Shown piece after piece: positions 1 to 8,017 of a stretch of DNA of 64,000 bases. This stretch comes from Alphaproteobacteria bacterium (GTDB lineage: Bacteria > Pseudomonadota > Alphaproteobacteria > Rhizobiales > CAJQND01). The stretch is taken from assembly GCA_024227565.1 (NCBI GenBank), contig JAAEUE010000233.1, positions 1 to 64,000 of the forward strand, read 5' to 3'. Numbering within the stretch: position 1 is the stretch's first letter; each line of letters starts with the position of its first letter. The translations under genes were made by a program, and so were the position numbers. Under the pieces are notes generated by a model, which was not told the origin of the DNA, made no database searches, and saw nothing but the letters and a program-made list of their open reading frames with translations.

Positions 1-1
1 A

Positions 2-67
2 CGCGGTTTCCTGTTCATTGCCGGCAGCCAGATTGAGAACGTGCACTTTGAGAGCTGGTCGTTTTAG
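2..67 (+). CDS. C-terminal end of an unidentified protein (partial)
   Basis: Twenty-one codons are open from the window edge and stop at a TAG at 65-67; the visible tail ends FESWSF. The composition looks like protein rather than repeat translation, and the gene points toward the GTA cluster. The remainder lies outside the window, so no function can be given. It may be either the last host gene or an upstream GTA-linked gene. Confidence 0.4.
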   Translation, partial: RGFLFIAGSQIENVHFESWSF

Positions 68-305
68 CATCTCCCCCCGCGCGCGCTGCTCTCTCCCCCC
101 GCGTGGGCTGCCTTCTTCCCCGCGCCCCTGCGAAAGCAGGGGCCCATAGCTCTGGGCGTGCTGGTTGTTCTGAGGTGTGGATCCCTGCTTTCGCAGGGAT
201 GCGGGGAGGAGGGGGATGCGGGGAGGAGGGGGAGGCGCACATGATGTGTTTTAACGGGCCGCCTGCGCGCGCCCGACGAGTTCAACAAACAAAGAGGACA
301 ACACA
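68..305. other. Intergenic: type A repeat plus purine-rich repeats before the GTA cluster
   Basis: No gene is seen here. The stretch holds pyrimidine-rich sequence (70-120), one type A double-hairpin repeat, and a GGGATGCGGGGAGGAGG-like sequence repeated about twice (196-233). A C/A-rich leader then carries the ribosome-binding site (AGAGGA) of the small terminase gene. Confidence 0.7.
121..211 (+). repeat. Type A double-hairpin repeat, copy A1
   Basis: The left hairpin is CCCCTGC-GAAA-GCAGGGG. The right hairpin is ATCCCTGC-TTTC-GCAGGGAT, so the two arms are inverted copies. They are joined by a spacer of about 40 bp that begins GCCCATAGC and ends AGGTGTGG. The layout resembles a REP/BIME-type element. 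It lies between the upstream partial gene and the small terminase. Confidence 0.9.
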
Positions 306-815
306 ATGAAACGGTTCACTCCCCAAATCTGGGCGGCAATCCAGGCAGATTATAAAAGCGGCGCCAGGAGCGTTCAGGAGATTGCAAGCTACTACAAAAT
401 CTCAAAAGGCTCGATCTACAAGCACCGCAAAAAGGACGGTTGGACAAAAACAAACAGCGCCCTCCCGGCCATTCCGCTCACCGTGCCGGAGCTGGAACCG
501 GTCCCGCCAGAAGGCGAACCAGAGGCCGCCTGCCGCGAGCGCCTGACGCCGCGCCTCACCAAACTGCTGGAGCGCACAGTGGCCGAAATTGAACTCGCAG
601 CCTCGGTGCCAGAAGATAAACCCACCTCCATGGACCGGGCGCGGGATGTGCGCACGCTTGGCACCGTGGTGCGGCTCCTCGATCAGCTGGAACACACGCC
701 AGCCAACACCGACCCCTTCACCCAAACCGGAGAAAGCGATCAGGATGAAGACCTCATTCGCCAGGAAATTGCGGAACGCCTTGGACGCCTACAAGACGCC
801 GGAAGAACGGTTTGA
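306..815 (+). CDS. Small terminase / HTH DNA-packaging protein, GTA gp1-like
   Basis: A 169-residue protein. Residues 1-48 form a putative helix-turn-helix: a segment running from QEIASYYKISKGSIYKH is followed by KKDGWTK, the pattern of phage small terminases that recognise DNA. The rest is acidic and helical, as expected for an oligomerising small terminase. An AGAGGA ribosome-binding site precedes the ATG. It overlaps the large terminase gene by about 70 nt. In the model Rhodobacter capsulatus GTA, gp1 is described as lacking a conventional DNA-binding part, so a clear HTH here is notable. The role is inferred from position and the HTH. Confidence 0.75.
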   Translation: MKRFTPQIWAAIQADYKSGARSVQEIASYYKISKGSIYKHRKKDGWTKTNSALPAIPLTVPELEPVPPEGEPEAACRERLTPRLTKLLERTVAEIELAASVPEDKPTSMDRARDVRTLGTVVRLLDQLEHTPANTDPFTQTGESDQDEDLIRQEIAERLGRLQDAGRTV

Positions 816-2088
816 ATGGTTGAAGACGTTCGATATTTCATATGTTCGATATTTCAACAAACATTGGTGGACACATGCCCGCCCCGATCAATTGCCCCCG
901 GACTCCAACTGGTTGGTGTGGTTGCTGATGGGCGGGCGCGGCGCCGGTAAAACGCGCACCGGGGCCGAGTGGGTGCGCGCCCGGGTGCTTGGCCACTGGC
1001 CCGATGACGAAGCGCCGGCCCGGCGCATTGCCCTGGTGGGGCCCACGTTGCACGACGTGCGCGCCACCATGGTGGAGGGGGTCTCCGGCCTGCTTGGCGT
1101 GCACCGGGACCATGAGCGCCCGCGGTTTGAGCCCTCCTTGCGCCGGCTCACCTGGCCCAACGGGGCGGTGGCCCAGATGTTTTCCGCCGAAGAGCCCGAC
1201 AGCCTGCGCGGCCCGGCCTTTGACGCGGCGTGGGCCGATGAGGGCGGGGCCTGGAAATATGGCCTTGAGACCTGGCAGATGCTGCAGTTCGGCATGCGCA
1301 TGGGCGACCATCCGCGCCAGGTGATGACCACCACGCCCCGGTCCTGCCCGTTGTTGAAGGATGTGATGGCCGCGCCGGGCACGGTGACCACGAAGGCACC
1401 GACCCGGGCCAATGCGGATCATCTGTCGGCCGCCTTTCTGGAGGCTGTGATCCGGCGCTATGGGGGCACGCGCCTGGGCCGCCAGGAGCTTGAGGGCGAG
1501 CTTTTGGAGGATAACCCCCGCGCCCTTTGGCAGCGCGGCATGATTGACCGGGCCCGGGTGGACAAGCGCCCGCAGGGCCTGGCCCGGGTGGTGGTGGCGA
1601 TTGATCCGCCGGCCAGCGCCGCGGCGGCCTCCAGTGCCTGCGGGGTGGTGTGTGCCGGGGTGAATGCGGCCGGCCATGGCTTTGTTTTGGAAGATGCCAC
1701 TTTGGAGCGGGCGCGGCCGCTGGAATGGGCCAATGCGGCCATCAGGCTTTATGAGCGCTACAATGCGGACCGGCTGGTGGCGGAAGTGAACCAGGGGGGC
1801 GACATGGTGGAGGCTGTGCTGCGCCAGGTGAACGCCGCGCTGCCGCTCACCAAGGTGCGGGCCACCCGGGGCAAGCATTTGCGGGCAGAACCTGTGGCGG
1901 CTTTGTATGAGCAGGGACGGGTGAGCCATGTGGGGATCATGGGTCTGTTGGAAGACCGCATGTGCCTCACTGAACCTGGCGCCATGGCCGGTGCGGGCGA
2001 CATGGACCGGCTGGACGCGCTGGTTTGGGCCCTGACGGATCTGATGCTGACCGGCCAAGCCGGGGTGCCGCGGGTGCGGCTGCTTTAG
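745..2088 (+). CDS. Phage/GTA terminase large subunit (gp2-like)
   Basis: A 447-residue packaging ATPase-nuclease that pumps DNA into the prohead. The Walker A motif GGRGAGKT is at residues 63-70, a Walker B-like FDAAWADE at 159-166, and the RNase H-type nuclease domain begins near VVVAIDPPAS (Asp about 287). The reading frame is open further upstream to 589, but that part is the small terminase gene read in another frame, so the ATG at 745 is preferred. The C-terminal region includes a DRLDALVWALTDL helix usual for this family. It belongs to the HK97/GTA terminase group and is immediately downstream of the small terminase. Confidence 0.93.
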   Translation: MKTSFARKLRNALDAYKTPEERFEWLKTFDISYVRYFNKHWWTHARPDQLPPDSNWLVWLLMGGRGAGKTRTGAEWVRARVLGHWPDDEAPARRIALVGPTLHDVRATMVEGVSGLLGVHRDHERPRFEPSLRRLTWPNGAVAQMFSAEEPDSLRGPAFDAAWADEGGAWKYGLETWQMLQFGMRMGDHPRQVMTTTPRSCPLLKDVMAAPGTVTTKAPTRANADHLSAAFLEAVIRRYGGTRLGRQELEGELLEDNPRALWQRGMIDRARVDKRPQGLARVVVAIDPPASAAAASSACGVVCAGVNAAGHGFVLEDATLERARPLEWANAAIRLYERYNADRLVAEVNQGGDMVEAVLRQVNAALPLTKVRATRGKHLRAEPVAALYEQGRVSHVGIMGLLEDRMCLTEPGAMAGAGDMDRLDALVWALTDLMLTGQAGVPRVRLL

Positions 2089-2158
2089 AGGGGTGTGTGC
2101 GGTGTGGGATCTCCTCCCACTCCCCGGGTGGGGAGCGGGAATGCCGGGTCTCACTCTC

Positions 2159-2182
2159 CGTCATGCCTGCGCAGGCATGACG
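2159..2182. repeat. Perfect 24-bp palindrome (collapsed type B repeat)
   Basis: CGTCATGCCTGC is joined directly to its own reverse complement. These are the outer arm sequences of a type B element without the loop and spacer, so it looks like a deletion derivative of type B. Confidence 0.85.
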
Positions 2183-2214
2183 AGGTGTGGTGCGTTGCGC
2201 CTCCGCCTCTCCCC

Positions 2215-2302
2215 CGCGCCCCTGCGAAAGCAGGGGCCCACAGCTCTGAGCGTGTTGCTTACTCTGAGGTGTGGATCCCTGCTTTCGCAGGGATGCGGGG
2301 AG
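2215..2302 (+). repeat. Type A double-hairpin repeat, copy A2
   Basis: Both arms match copy A1 (GAAA-loop hairpin on the left, TTTC-loop hairpin on the right), with a spacer that differs at a few positions. It has the same orientation as A1. Confidence 0.9.
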
Positions 2303-2345
2303 AAGAGCAGGGATGCGGAGGGGAGGGTGTGAGTGCCCATCTCTT

Positions 2346-2430
2346 CGTCATGCCTGCGAAGGCAGGCATCCAGGGCCACACAGACAATGGAGCGTATCGC
2401 CCCTGGATCCCTGCTTTCGCAGGAATGACG
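2346..2430 (+). repeat. Type B double-hairpin repeat, copy B1
   Basis: The left arm is CGTC plus the hairpin ATGCCTGC-GAAG-GCAGGCAT followed by CCAGGGCC. The right arm is CCTGGATCC, an imperfect TTTC-loop hairpin, then AATGACG. CCAGGGCC and CCCTGGAT pair across the spacer, so the whole element can fold as one long structure. Confidence 0.88.
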
Positions 2431-2487
2431 ACACGTCGGCGGCGGTTGAAGCGCGCTTAACTCAAAACCAAACAAGGACCAACCCAC

Positions 2488-3672
2488 ATGCGAAATCCCC
2501 TGAAGCCGCTCACCGCGGCGCTGGGGCGTGCCTTTGCGCGCCCGCACGAAACCAAGAAGAGCCGCACCGGCAGTGTGGTCTCGCTCCATCTGCAGGGCGC
2601 GCCCGTGTGGACGCCGCGCAACTATGAAGCGCTGGCGCGGGAAGGCTTTTCCGGCAACGCCGTCGGCTATCGCTGCGTGCGGATGATCGCCGAAGCGGCC
2701 GCCTCGGTGCCGTGGGCCTTGTATCAGGGCGCCGCAGAGCTTGGCGACCATCCACTGCTGGCGCTGCTCGCCCGGCCCAACGGGGCGCAAGGGGGCGGGG
2801 ACCTGTTTGAGCTGTTCTACGCCCAGCTGCAAACCGCCGGGAACGCCTATCTGGAAGCGGTGCTGCTTGATGGCGAGGTGCGCGAACTGCATGCCCTTCG
2901 GCCAGACCGGATGAAGGTTGTGCCCGGCCCCGACGGCTGGCCGGAAGCCTTTGACTATAGCGCCAATGGCCGCTCGGTGCGCTTTGCGCAAACCGGCGAG
3001 CCGGTGCCCATTCTCCATTTGAAGCTGATCAACCCGGCCGGGGACTATTACGGCCTCAGCCCGTTTGAGGCCGCCGCCAAGGCCATCGACATTCACAATG
3101 CGGCAGGCGCCTGGAACAAGGCGCTGCTCGACAATGGCGCCCGGCCGTCGGGCGCGCTGGTCTACAAGGGCGGCGATCAGCCTGGCGCCAACCTCACCGA
3201 GGAGCAATATGCAACCTTGCGCGCCGAGCTGGCCGAGAGCTACCAGGGCAGCGCCAATGCGGGCCGGCCCATGGTGCTGGAGGGCGGGCTGGAATGGGCC
3301 GCCATGAGCCATTCGCCGCGGGAGCTGGACTTCATCGAGGCCAAGCATGTGGCCGCCCGGGAGATCGCGCTGGCCTTCGGGGTGCCGCCCATGTTGCTGG
3401 GCATTCCCGGCGACAACACCTTTGCCAACTACGCCGAAGCCAACCGCACCTTCTGGCGCCAGACCGTGCTGCCGCTTGTGGGGCGCACCGCCGGCGCGTT
3501 GAGCCAATGGCTGGGGCCGGCCTATGGCGGCGATCTCAGGCTGTGGTTCGATGCGGACAAGGTTGAGGCCCTCGCCGGCGAGCGCGAGGCGCTGTGGGCC
3601 CGGGTGGGGGCGGCTGAGTTTCTGAGCGCGGATGAAAAACGCGAGGCGGTGGGGTATGGGGCGGAGGAGTAG
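2488..3672 (+). CDS. Phage portal protein, HK97 family (GTA gp3-like)
   Basis: A 394-residue portal subunit, which forms the dodecameric DNA channel at one vertex of the head. Family features include LAREGFSGNAVGYRC near the N-terminus, LLARPN around residue 90, INPAGDYYGLSPFEAA in the middle, and GVPPMLLGIPGDNTFANY toward the C-terminus. Length is normal for HK97/GTA portals. It starts after an AAGGA-containing C/A-rich leader, separated from the terminase by repeats rather than coupled to it. Confidence 0.94.
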   Translation: MRNPLKPLTAALGRAFARPHETKKSRTGSVVSLHLQGAPVWTPRNYEALAREGFSGNAVGYRCVRMIAEAAASVPWALYQGAAELGDHPLLALLARPNGAQGGGDLFELFYAQLQTAGNAYLEAVLLDGEVRELHALRPDRMKVVPGPDGWPEAFDYSANGRSVRFAQTGEPVPILHLKLINPAGDYYGLSPFEAAAKAIDIHNAAGAWNKALLDNGARPSGALVYKGGDQPGANLTEEQYATLRAELAESYQGSANAGRPMVLEGGLEWAAMSHSPRELDFIEAKHVAAREIALAFGVPPMLLGIPGDNTFANYAEANRTFWRQTVLPLVGRTAGALSQWLGPAYGGDLRLWFDADKVEALAGEREALWARVGAAEFLSADEKREAVGYGAEE

Positions 3673-3707
3673 GGCTGCCCCTGGTTCCTCGTCATGCCAG
3701 CGGTCCT

Positions 3708-3792
3708 CGTCATGCCTGCGTGGGCAGGCATCCAGGGCCAAGCAGACAAGTGAGCGAGACGTCCCTGGATTCCCGCCTTCGCAGAAATGACG
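3708..3792 (+). repeat. Type B double-hairpin repeat, copy B2
   Basis: The left arm CGTCATGCCTGC...GCAGGCATCCAGGGCC and the right arm CCCTGGATTCCCGCC...AATGACGG frame a short spacer. A truncated left arm (CGTCATGCCAGCGG, about 3689-3702) lies just before it. It sits between portal and prohead protease. Confidence 0.87.
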
Positions 3793-3837
3793 GACCGGTG
3801 ATCCTGCGGCCCTAAAAACCTAGAAAGACCATAACAA

Positions 3838-4314
3838 ATGAAAACTCCCCAAGCGCCCTCCGGCGCCTTTTCCGGTTATGCCTCCCTCTTCAACCGGCCC
3901 GACCAGGCCGGCGACATCCTCATTCCCGGCGCCTTCACCAGGGCGCTGGCCCAGCGGGGCGCAGGCGGGGTTCGGATGTTGTTTCAACACGACCCATCGC
4001 GCCCCATCGGCGTGTGGCGCGAGCTGCGTGAAGATGCCCGCGGGCTGTTTGTGCGCGGTCAGCTCACCCCCGGCGTGGCCCAGGCGCGCGAGCTTGGCGC
4101 CCTGCTTCAGGCCGGCGCGCTGGATGGGCTCTCCATTGGCTTCAAGACCCGCCGGGCGCGCCATGAGCGCACCTCCGGCCGGCGCTATCTGCTCGAGGTG
4201 GATCTCTGGGAGATCTCCCTTGTGACCTTTCCCATGTTGCCGGGCGCCAGAGTGCACGCCTTGAAAGGCTGCTCCCTTCCGCCCGTCAACGCCCCAACTG
4301 CAACCTCCAAATGA
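3838..4314 (+). CDS. HK97-type prohead protease (GTA gp4-like)
   Basis: A 158-residue maturation protease that cleaves the capsid precursor. The start FSGYASLFNRPDQAGDI is typical of the family. The likely catalytic pair is His in FQHDPSRPIG and Ser in DGLSIGF. The stop overlaps the capsid ATG (ATGA), so the two are translationally coupled, the usual protease-capsid arrangement. Confidence 0.92.
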   Translation: MKTPQAPSGAFSGYASLFNRPDQAGDILIPGAFTRALAQRGAGGVRMLFQHDPSRPIGVWRELREDARGLFVRGQLTPGVAQARELGALLQAGALDGLSIGFKTRRARHERTSGRRYLLEVDLWEISLVTFPMLPGARVHALKGCSLPPVNAPTATSK

Positions 4315-5597
4315 AAAGGACCATCATGACCCAAACTGACCAGCCTTGCGGCCTTGAAACCAAGATCGCCGGCGCCGATGCCTTGCCCGCCGGCAGCGTT
4401 GGCACCTATGACGATTTCCTGAGCGCGTTTGAGGCCTTCAAGCAGGCCAATGACCAGCGCCTCGGCGAGATCGAAAAACGCATGAGCGCCGACGGTGTGA
4501 CCAGCGACAAGGTGGAGCGCATCAATGCCCATCTTGATGAACAAAAGCGCGCCCTGGACCAGCTCACCCTGAAGGCCCGCCGGCCCCATTTGGGCGGCGG
4601 ACTGGAGACCGGCGCTCCTGGGGCCCAGGAACACAGCCAGGCGTTCGACGCCTATGTGCGCAAGGGCGACCCCAGCGCCCTGCGCGGGCTGGAGGCCAAA
4701 GCGCTGAGCGCCCAGAGCGAGGCTGACGGCGGCTACCTTGTGCCCGAGCATACCGAAACTGAGGTGGGCCGGCTGTTGTCGGAAGCCTCGCCGATCCGGG
4801 CCATTGCGGGGGTGCGCCAGGTTTCAACCTCGGTCTACAAGAAGCCGTTCGTCACCCAGGGGGCGGCCACCGGCTGGGTTGCCGAAACCCAGGAGCGGCC
4901 GCAGACAGAAAGCCCGAAGCTCACCGAACTGCAGTTCCCGGCCATGGAGCTTTATGCCATGCCGGCGGCCACCCAGACGCTTTTGGACGACAGCGCGGTG
5001 AACATCGACCAGTGGATCGCCGAGGAGGTGCAGACCGCCTTTGCCGAACAGGAAAGCGCGGCCTTCATCACCGGTGATGGGGCAACCCAGCCGCGCGGTC
5101 TTTTGAACTACCCCAACTCTCATGAGGTGGACTGGCAGTGGGGGCAAATCGGCTACATTCCCTCTGGCGCTGATGGGGGCTTTGCGGCTCAGGGGCCGTC
5201 CGATGCGCTCATTGATCTGGTCTACAGCCTGAAGGCCGGGTACCGGCAGAACGCCCACTGGATGATGAACCGCAAGACCCAAGGGGAGATCCGCAAGCTG
5301 AAAGATGCGGACGGCAACTACCTGTGGCAGCCGGCGGCGCAGGCGGGCGGGCAGGCGAGTTTGATGAACTTCGCAATTGCGGAGTCTGAAGACATGCCGG
5401 ATATGAGCGCGGGCAGCTTTGCGCTGGCGTTTGGCGATTTCCGCCGGGGCTATCTGATTGTGGACCGGGTGGGCGTGCGCGTGTTGCGCGATCCTTATTC
5501 GGCCAAGCCTTATGTGTTGTTCTACACCACCAAGCGCGTCGGCGGCGGGGTGCAGAACTTTGAGGCGATCAAGCTTATGAAGTTTGCCGGCGAGTAG
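4311..5597 (+). CDS. Major capsid protein, HK97 family (GTA gp5-like)
   Basis: A 428-residue HK97-fold head protein. The first 110 residues are helical and charged, like the cleavable scaffold (delta) domain. The mature fold begins near ALSAQSEADGGYLVP and contains LTELQFPAMELYAMPA, ITGDGATQPRGLL, and ends with KRVGGGVQNFEAIKLMKF. A second in-frame ATG at 4326 (MTQTDQP) is also possible; 4311 is chosen for the ATGA overlap with the protease gene. A type A repeat begins 39 bp after the stop. Confidence 0.94.
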   Translation: MKRTIMTQTDQPCGLETKIAGADALPAGSVGTYDDFLSAFEAFKQANDQRLGEIEKRMSADGVTSDKVERINAHLDEQKRALDQLTLKARRPHLGGGLETGAPGAQEHSQAFDAYVRKGDPSALRGLEAKALSAQSEADGGYLVPEHTETEVGRLLSEASPIRAIAGVRQVSTSVYKKPFVTQGAATGWVAETQERPQTESPKLTELQFPAMELYAMPAATQTLLDDSAVNIDQWIAEEVQTAFAEQESAAFITGDGATQPRGLLNYPNSHEVDWQWGQIGYIPSGADGGFAAQGPSDALIDLVYSLKAGYRQNAHWMMNRKTQGEIRKLKDADGNYLWQPAAQAGGQASLMNFAIAESEDMPDMSAGSFALAFGDFRRGYLIVDRVGVRVLRDPYSAKPYVLFYTTKRVGGGVQNFEAIKLMKFAGE

Positions 5598-5636
5598 GGG
5601 GCGGCGCTTTTGCTGCTCCCTCCTGCCCCGCCACCC

Positions 5637-5724
5637 CGCGCCCCTGCGAAAGCAGGGGCCCATAGCTCCGTGCATGCTGAGTGCTCCGAGGTGTGGATCC
5701 CTGCTTTCGCAGGGATGCGGGGAG
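5637..5724 (+). repeat. Type A double-hairpin repeat, copy A3
   Basis: The GAAA-loop and TTTC-loop hairpins match copies A1 and A2; the spacer reads TCCGTGCATGCTGAGTG. It lies 39 bp after the capsid stop and about 90 bp before the GIY-YIG nuclease gene. Confidence 0.9.
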
Positions 5725-5816
5725 GGGGTATGGGATGCGGGGAGGATGGGTGTCCTGAACGGGATGCCCTGATGCCACCATTGAACATCGGCACGCGATG
5801 TCAAACTCTGACGTTC

Positions 5817-6098
5817 ATGCTCGCCCATCTCTACATTCTTGCCAGCAAAATAAATGGCACTTTGTACATCGGCACCACGATCAATCTGATCAACCGCCTC
5901 CAACAACACCGCTCTGACGTGTCGAGGAGCTTTACAGCCAAGTACAACGTGCATCGGCTGGTGCACGTCGAGACGTTCCCTCACATTGTCGAAGCTCGCC
6001 GCCGCGAGGTTCAGTTGAAGCGCTGGAAGCGGCAGTGGAAGATTGAGTTGATAGAAGGGTTCAATCCAAGTTGGCGCGACCTCGCTGACGATCTTTGA
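5817..6098 (+). CDS. GIY-YIG nuclease family protein, single domain
   Basis: A 93-residue protein that is almost entirely one GIY-YIG domain. The two signature strands are HLYILA (Tyr6) and TLYIG (Tyr17), followed by NLINRLQQH (Arg27) and REVQLKRW (Glu64, the likely metal-binding residue). The start at 5817 gives a compact domain; the frame is open upstream only through repeat sequence. It resembles the small UPF0213/YhbQ-like group. It interrupts the GTA head genes between capsid and connector and has type A repeats on both sides in the same orientation, so it may be mobile or linked to the repeat. It does not belong to the normal GTA gene set. Confidence 0.88.
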   Translation: MLAHLYILASKINGTLYIGTTINLINRLQQHRSDVSRSFTAKYNVHRLVHVETFPHIVEARRREVQLKRWKRQWKIELIEGFNPSWRDLADDL

Positions 6099-6146
6099 CC
6101 CTTAATCTGCACCTGTTCTCGCTTCCCGCGTTCTTATCCCCCACCC

Positions 6147-6232
6147 CGCGCCCCTGCGAAAGCAGGGGCCCATAGCTCTGGGCGTGCCGGTTGCTCTGAA
6201 GTGTGGATCCCTGCTTTCGCAGGGATGCGGGG
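6147..6232 (+). repeat. Type A double-hairpin repeat, copy A4
   Basis: Same two hairpins and same orientation as A3, on the far side of the GIY-YIG gene. Its right-hand end runs into a 20-bp tandem repeat. Confidence 0.9.
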
Positions 6233-6298
6233 GTGAGGGCAGGGATGCGGGGGTGAGGGCAGGGATGCGGGGGTGAGGGCAGGGAATGCGGAGGCGGG
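6221..6298 (+). repeat. 20-bp tandem repeat grown from the end of A4
   Basis: The unit AGGGATGCGGGGGTGAGGGC occurs three times exactly (6221, 6241, 6261), then once in degraded form. The first unit is the last 12 bp of the type A repeat plus adjacent sequence, so the array is a local expansion of the repeat end. Confidence 0.93.
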
Positions 6299-6334
6299 AG
6301 GAAGCACAACACTTAACCCAAAAGGAAACCCACC

Positions 6335-6904
6335 ATGACCATCACCCCCCTCACCGGCCCAACGGCCGAACCCTTGTCGCTGGCCGAGGCCAAGGCGCAT
6401 TTGCGTCTGAGTGCCGATGATGAGGACGATCTCATCAGCCGCCTCATCGCCACCGCCCGCCGGCACATCGAAAACCAAACCGGCCTTGCCCTCAACACAC
6501 AAACCCTGCGCTACAGCCAAGATGTCCGGCCCAGATCACACAGCATCGCGCTGCCGGTCTACCCGGTGCGCAGCATCGAAGAGGTCCGGACCTATGGCCA
6601 GGGCAATGCGCCCACAGCGCTCGATCCGGCCCACATCTTGCTTGCCGCCGCGGTCCGGCCCGCGCGCCTGATGCTGCAGGCCGGGCGCTGTTGGCCCTCT
6701 GCGGTGCGGCTCGAGGTTGACCTCACGGCCGGCTTTGGCCCCGCACCTGAAGATGTGCCCGAACCCCTGCGCCAGGCGGCGGCCCAACTGGTGGCCCACT
6801 GGTTTGAAAACCGCGAGCCGGTGAGCCCGGCCGATAGCCCAGCGCCGGTGCCCCAGATGGCCGCCGCCCTGATTGCGCCCTACCGCCGGGTGAGGCTCGC
6901 ATGA
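6335..6904 (+). CDS. Head-tail connector (GTA gp6-like)
   Basis: A 189-residue protein that begins LTGPTAEPLSLAEAKAHLRL and continues DDEDDLISRLIATARRHIEN, the pattern of phage gp6-like head-tail connector proteins, which dock under the portal. The C-terminal half includes VDLTAGFG and PEPLRQAAAQLVAHWFENR, also typical. The next gene overlaps its stop by ATGA. It begins a tightly packed block of nine genes after the GIY-YIG insertion. Confidence 0.88.
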   Translation: MTITPLTGPTAEPLSLAEAKAHLRLSADDEDDLISRLIATARRHIENQTGLALNTQTLRYSQDVRPRSHSIALPVYPVRSIEEVRTYGQGNAPTALDPAHILLAAAVRPARLMLQAGRCWPSAVRLEVDLTAGFGPAPEDVPEPLRQAAAQLVAHWFENREPVSPADSPAPVPQMAAALIAPYRRVRLA

Positions 6905-7224
6905 GGATCGCAGAGCTTCGACACAAAATTCAAATCCAATCCCCAACCCGTACCGAAGATGGCGGCGGCGGGGGCGAGGTCGCCTGGCACACCGTGGCCG
7001 AGGTGTGGGCCAAGATCGCGCCCACCTCCGGCCGCGAAGAGATCAACGCGGAAAAACGGCGCGGGACCATCAGCCACAAGGTGACCCTGCGCTGGCGCCC
7101 CGGCATGGGCCCCACCCAACGCATTGTCCACGGCACCCGCGGGCTCCAGATCGAAAGCGCCACGGATCCAGGTGAGCGCCGCCGCTGGCTCATTTGCGGC
7201 TGCGTGGAGCGCGCCGAGCCATGA
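6901..7224 (+). CDS. Phage head-tail joining protein (GTA gp7-like)
   Basis: A 107-residue protein of the head-tail adaptor/SPP1 gp16-like family, suggested by LRHKIQIQSPTRTEDGGGG at the N-terminus, VWAKIAPTSGREEINAE, and the C-terminal sequence with ERRRWLICGCVERA. It overlaps both neighbours by 4 nt, so it is translated together with them. It joins the connector to the tail. Confidence 0.87.
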   Translation: MRIAELRHKIQIQSPTRTEDGGGGGEVAWHTVAEVWAKIAPTSGREEINAEKRRGTISHKVTLRWRPGMGPTQRIVHGTRGLQIESATDPGERRRWLICGCVERAEP

Positions 7225-7568
7225 CCGGGCCGGCGAAACTCACCGGGCTTGCGGCGCTCGCCAACCGGCTGAACCTGGACCCCGCGCTGCGCCAGGCCCT
7301 GGCCGAGGCGGGCGATGAGGTGGTGCACCGCGCCCGCGACGAGCTTGCGGCCCAAGGGGCTGACGCCGCGCTGGCTGGCAGCCTCAAGGTGTCTGTCTCC
7401 GCCTCTCAGGTGGAGGTTGGCTCGGAGCATCCGGCGGCGCGGACGGCAGAATTCGGCACCTTGCACCGCGCCCCCAAACCCTGGCTGCAGCCGGCCTTCC
7501 AGGCAGCCCTAGGCCCGGCGCGGGCGCGGCTGCGCCAGGCGCTGAAGGACCACGTCACAAGAAGATAA
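7221..7568 (+). CDS. HK97 gp10-like phage protein (GTA gp8 position)
   Basis: A 115-residue protein starting at the ATG that overlaps the previous stop. It has the HK97-gp10-like layout: a helical start (LAALANRLNLDPALRQALAE), a central basic helix (VHRARDELAAQG), SLKVSVSASQVEVGSEHPAA and a hydrophobic FGTLHRAPKPWLQPAF near the end. These proteins take part in head-tail completion. An upstream in-frame start exists but lies inside the preceding gene. Confidence 0.85.
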   Translation: MTGPAKLTGLAALANRLNLDPALRQALAEAGDEVVHRARDELAAQGADAALAGSLKVSVSASQVEVGSEHPAARTAEFGTLHRAPKPWLQPAFQAALGPARARLRQALKDHVTRR

Positions 7569-7579
7569 AGGACAACCCC

Positions 7580-7993
7580 ATGAAGATCAATCCAGCCTGG
7601 GACCTGCAATCGGCCCTCTGGCAAAAGCTCACCATGAACCCCGCCCTGCTCGCCGTCCTCGGCGCGCCGCGGCTCTATGACGACGTGCCGCAAACCGCAA
7701 CGTTCCCGTTCGTCACCCTGGGCGACATCCGCAGTAACGACTGGAGCACGCAAACCCAAGCAGGACACGAGCACTTCCTCACGCTGCATGCCTGGTCGCG
7801 GGCCACGGGGCGCAAGCAGGTGCACGCCATTCTGCAGGCCCTGGAGACGGCGCTGGATGATGCCGCGCTCGCCCTGCAGGCCCACCGGCTGATCAATTTG
7901 CGCCTGGTGTTCTGGGATGCCCGGCGCGAGCTCGACGGCGAAACCTATCACGGCCTCATGCGCTTCCGCGCGGTGACCGAACCTCTTGTTTGA
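7580..7993 (+). CDS. DUF3168 tail terminator-like protein
   Basis: A 137-residue protein of the DUF3168 family, suggested by MNPALLAVLGAPRLYDDVP, FPFVTLGDI, the conserved HFLTLHAWSR and RKQVHAILQALETALDDAAL. This family corresponds to tail terminator/completion proteins that cap the tail at the head end. It sits between the gp10-like protein and the major tail protein, which is the expected GTA position. An AAAGGA ribosome-binding site precedes it. Confidence 0.87.
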   Translation: MKINPAWDLQSALWQKLTMNPALLAVLGAPRLYDDVPQTATFPFVTLGDIRSNDWSTQTQAGHEHFLTLHAWSRATGRKQVHAILQALETALDDAALALQAHRLINLRLVFWDARRELDGETYHGLMRFRAVTEPLV

Positions 7994-8017
7994 ACCCTCA
8001 CCTAAAGGAGAAATCCC

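Larger units (their letters stand above)
2089..2487. other. Intergenic: three repeat elements between terminase and portal
   Basis: This 399-bp gap carries no gene. It holds a perfect 24-bp palindrome (2159-2182), a type A repeat (2215-2302), a purine-rich stretch and a type B repeat (2346-2430). It ends in the C/A-rich leader of the portal gene. Open frames across it are repeat translations and are not called. Confidence 0.75.

Noticed and set aside
2161..3741. Long antisense frame (over 500 codons) opposite the portal gene
   Set aside because: It is a shadow of a GC-rich gene plus repeat translations; it has no domain and no ribosome-binding site.
5637..5724. Type A hairpin as a rho-independent terminator of the capsid gene
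   Set aside because: No T-run follows either hairpin, and the same element sits in gaps with no obvious transcript end.
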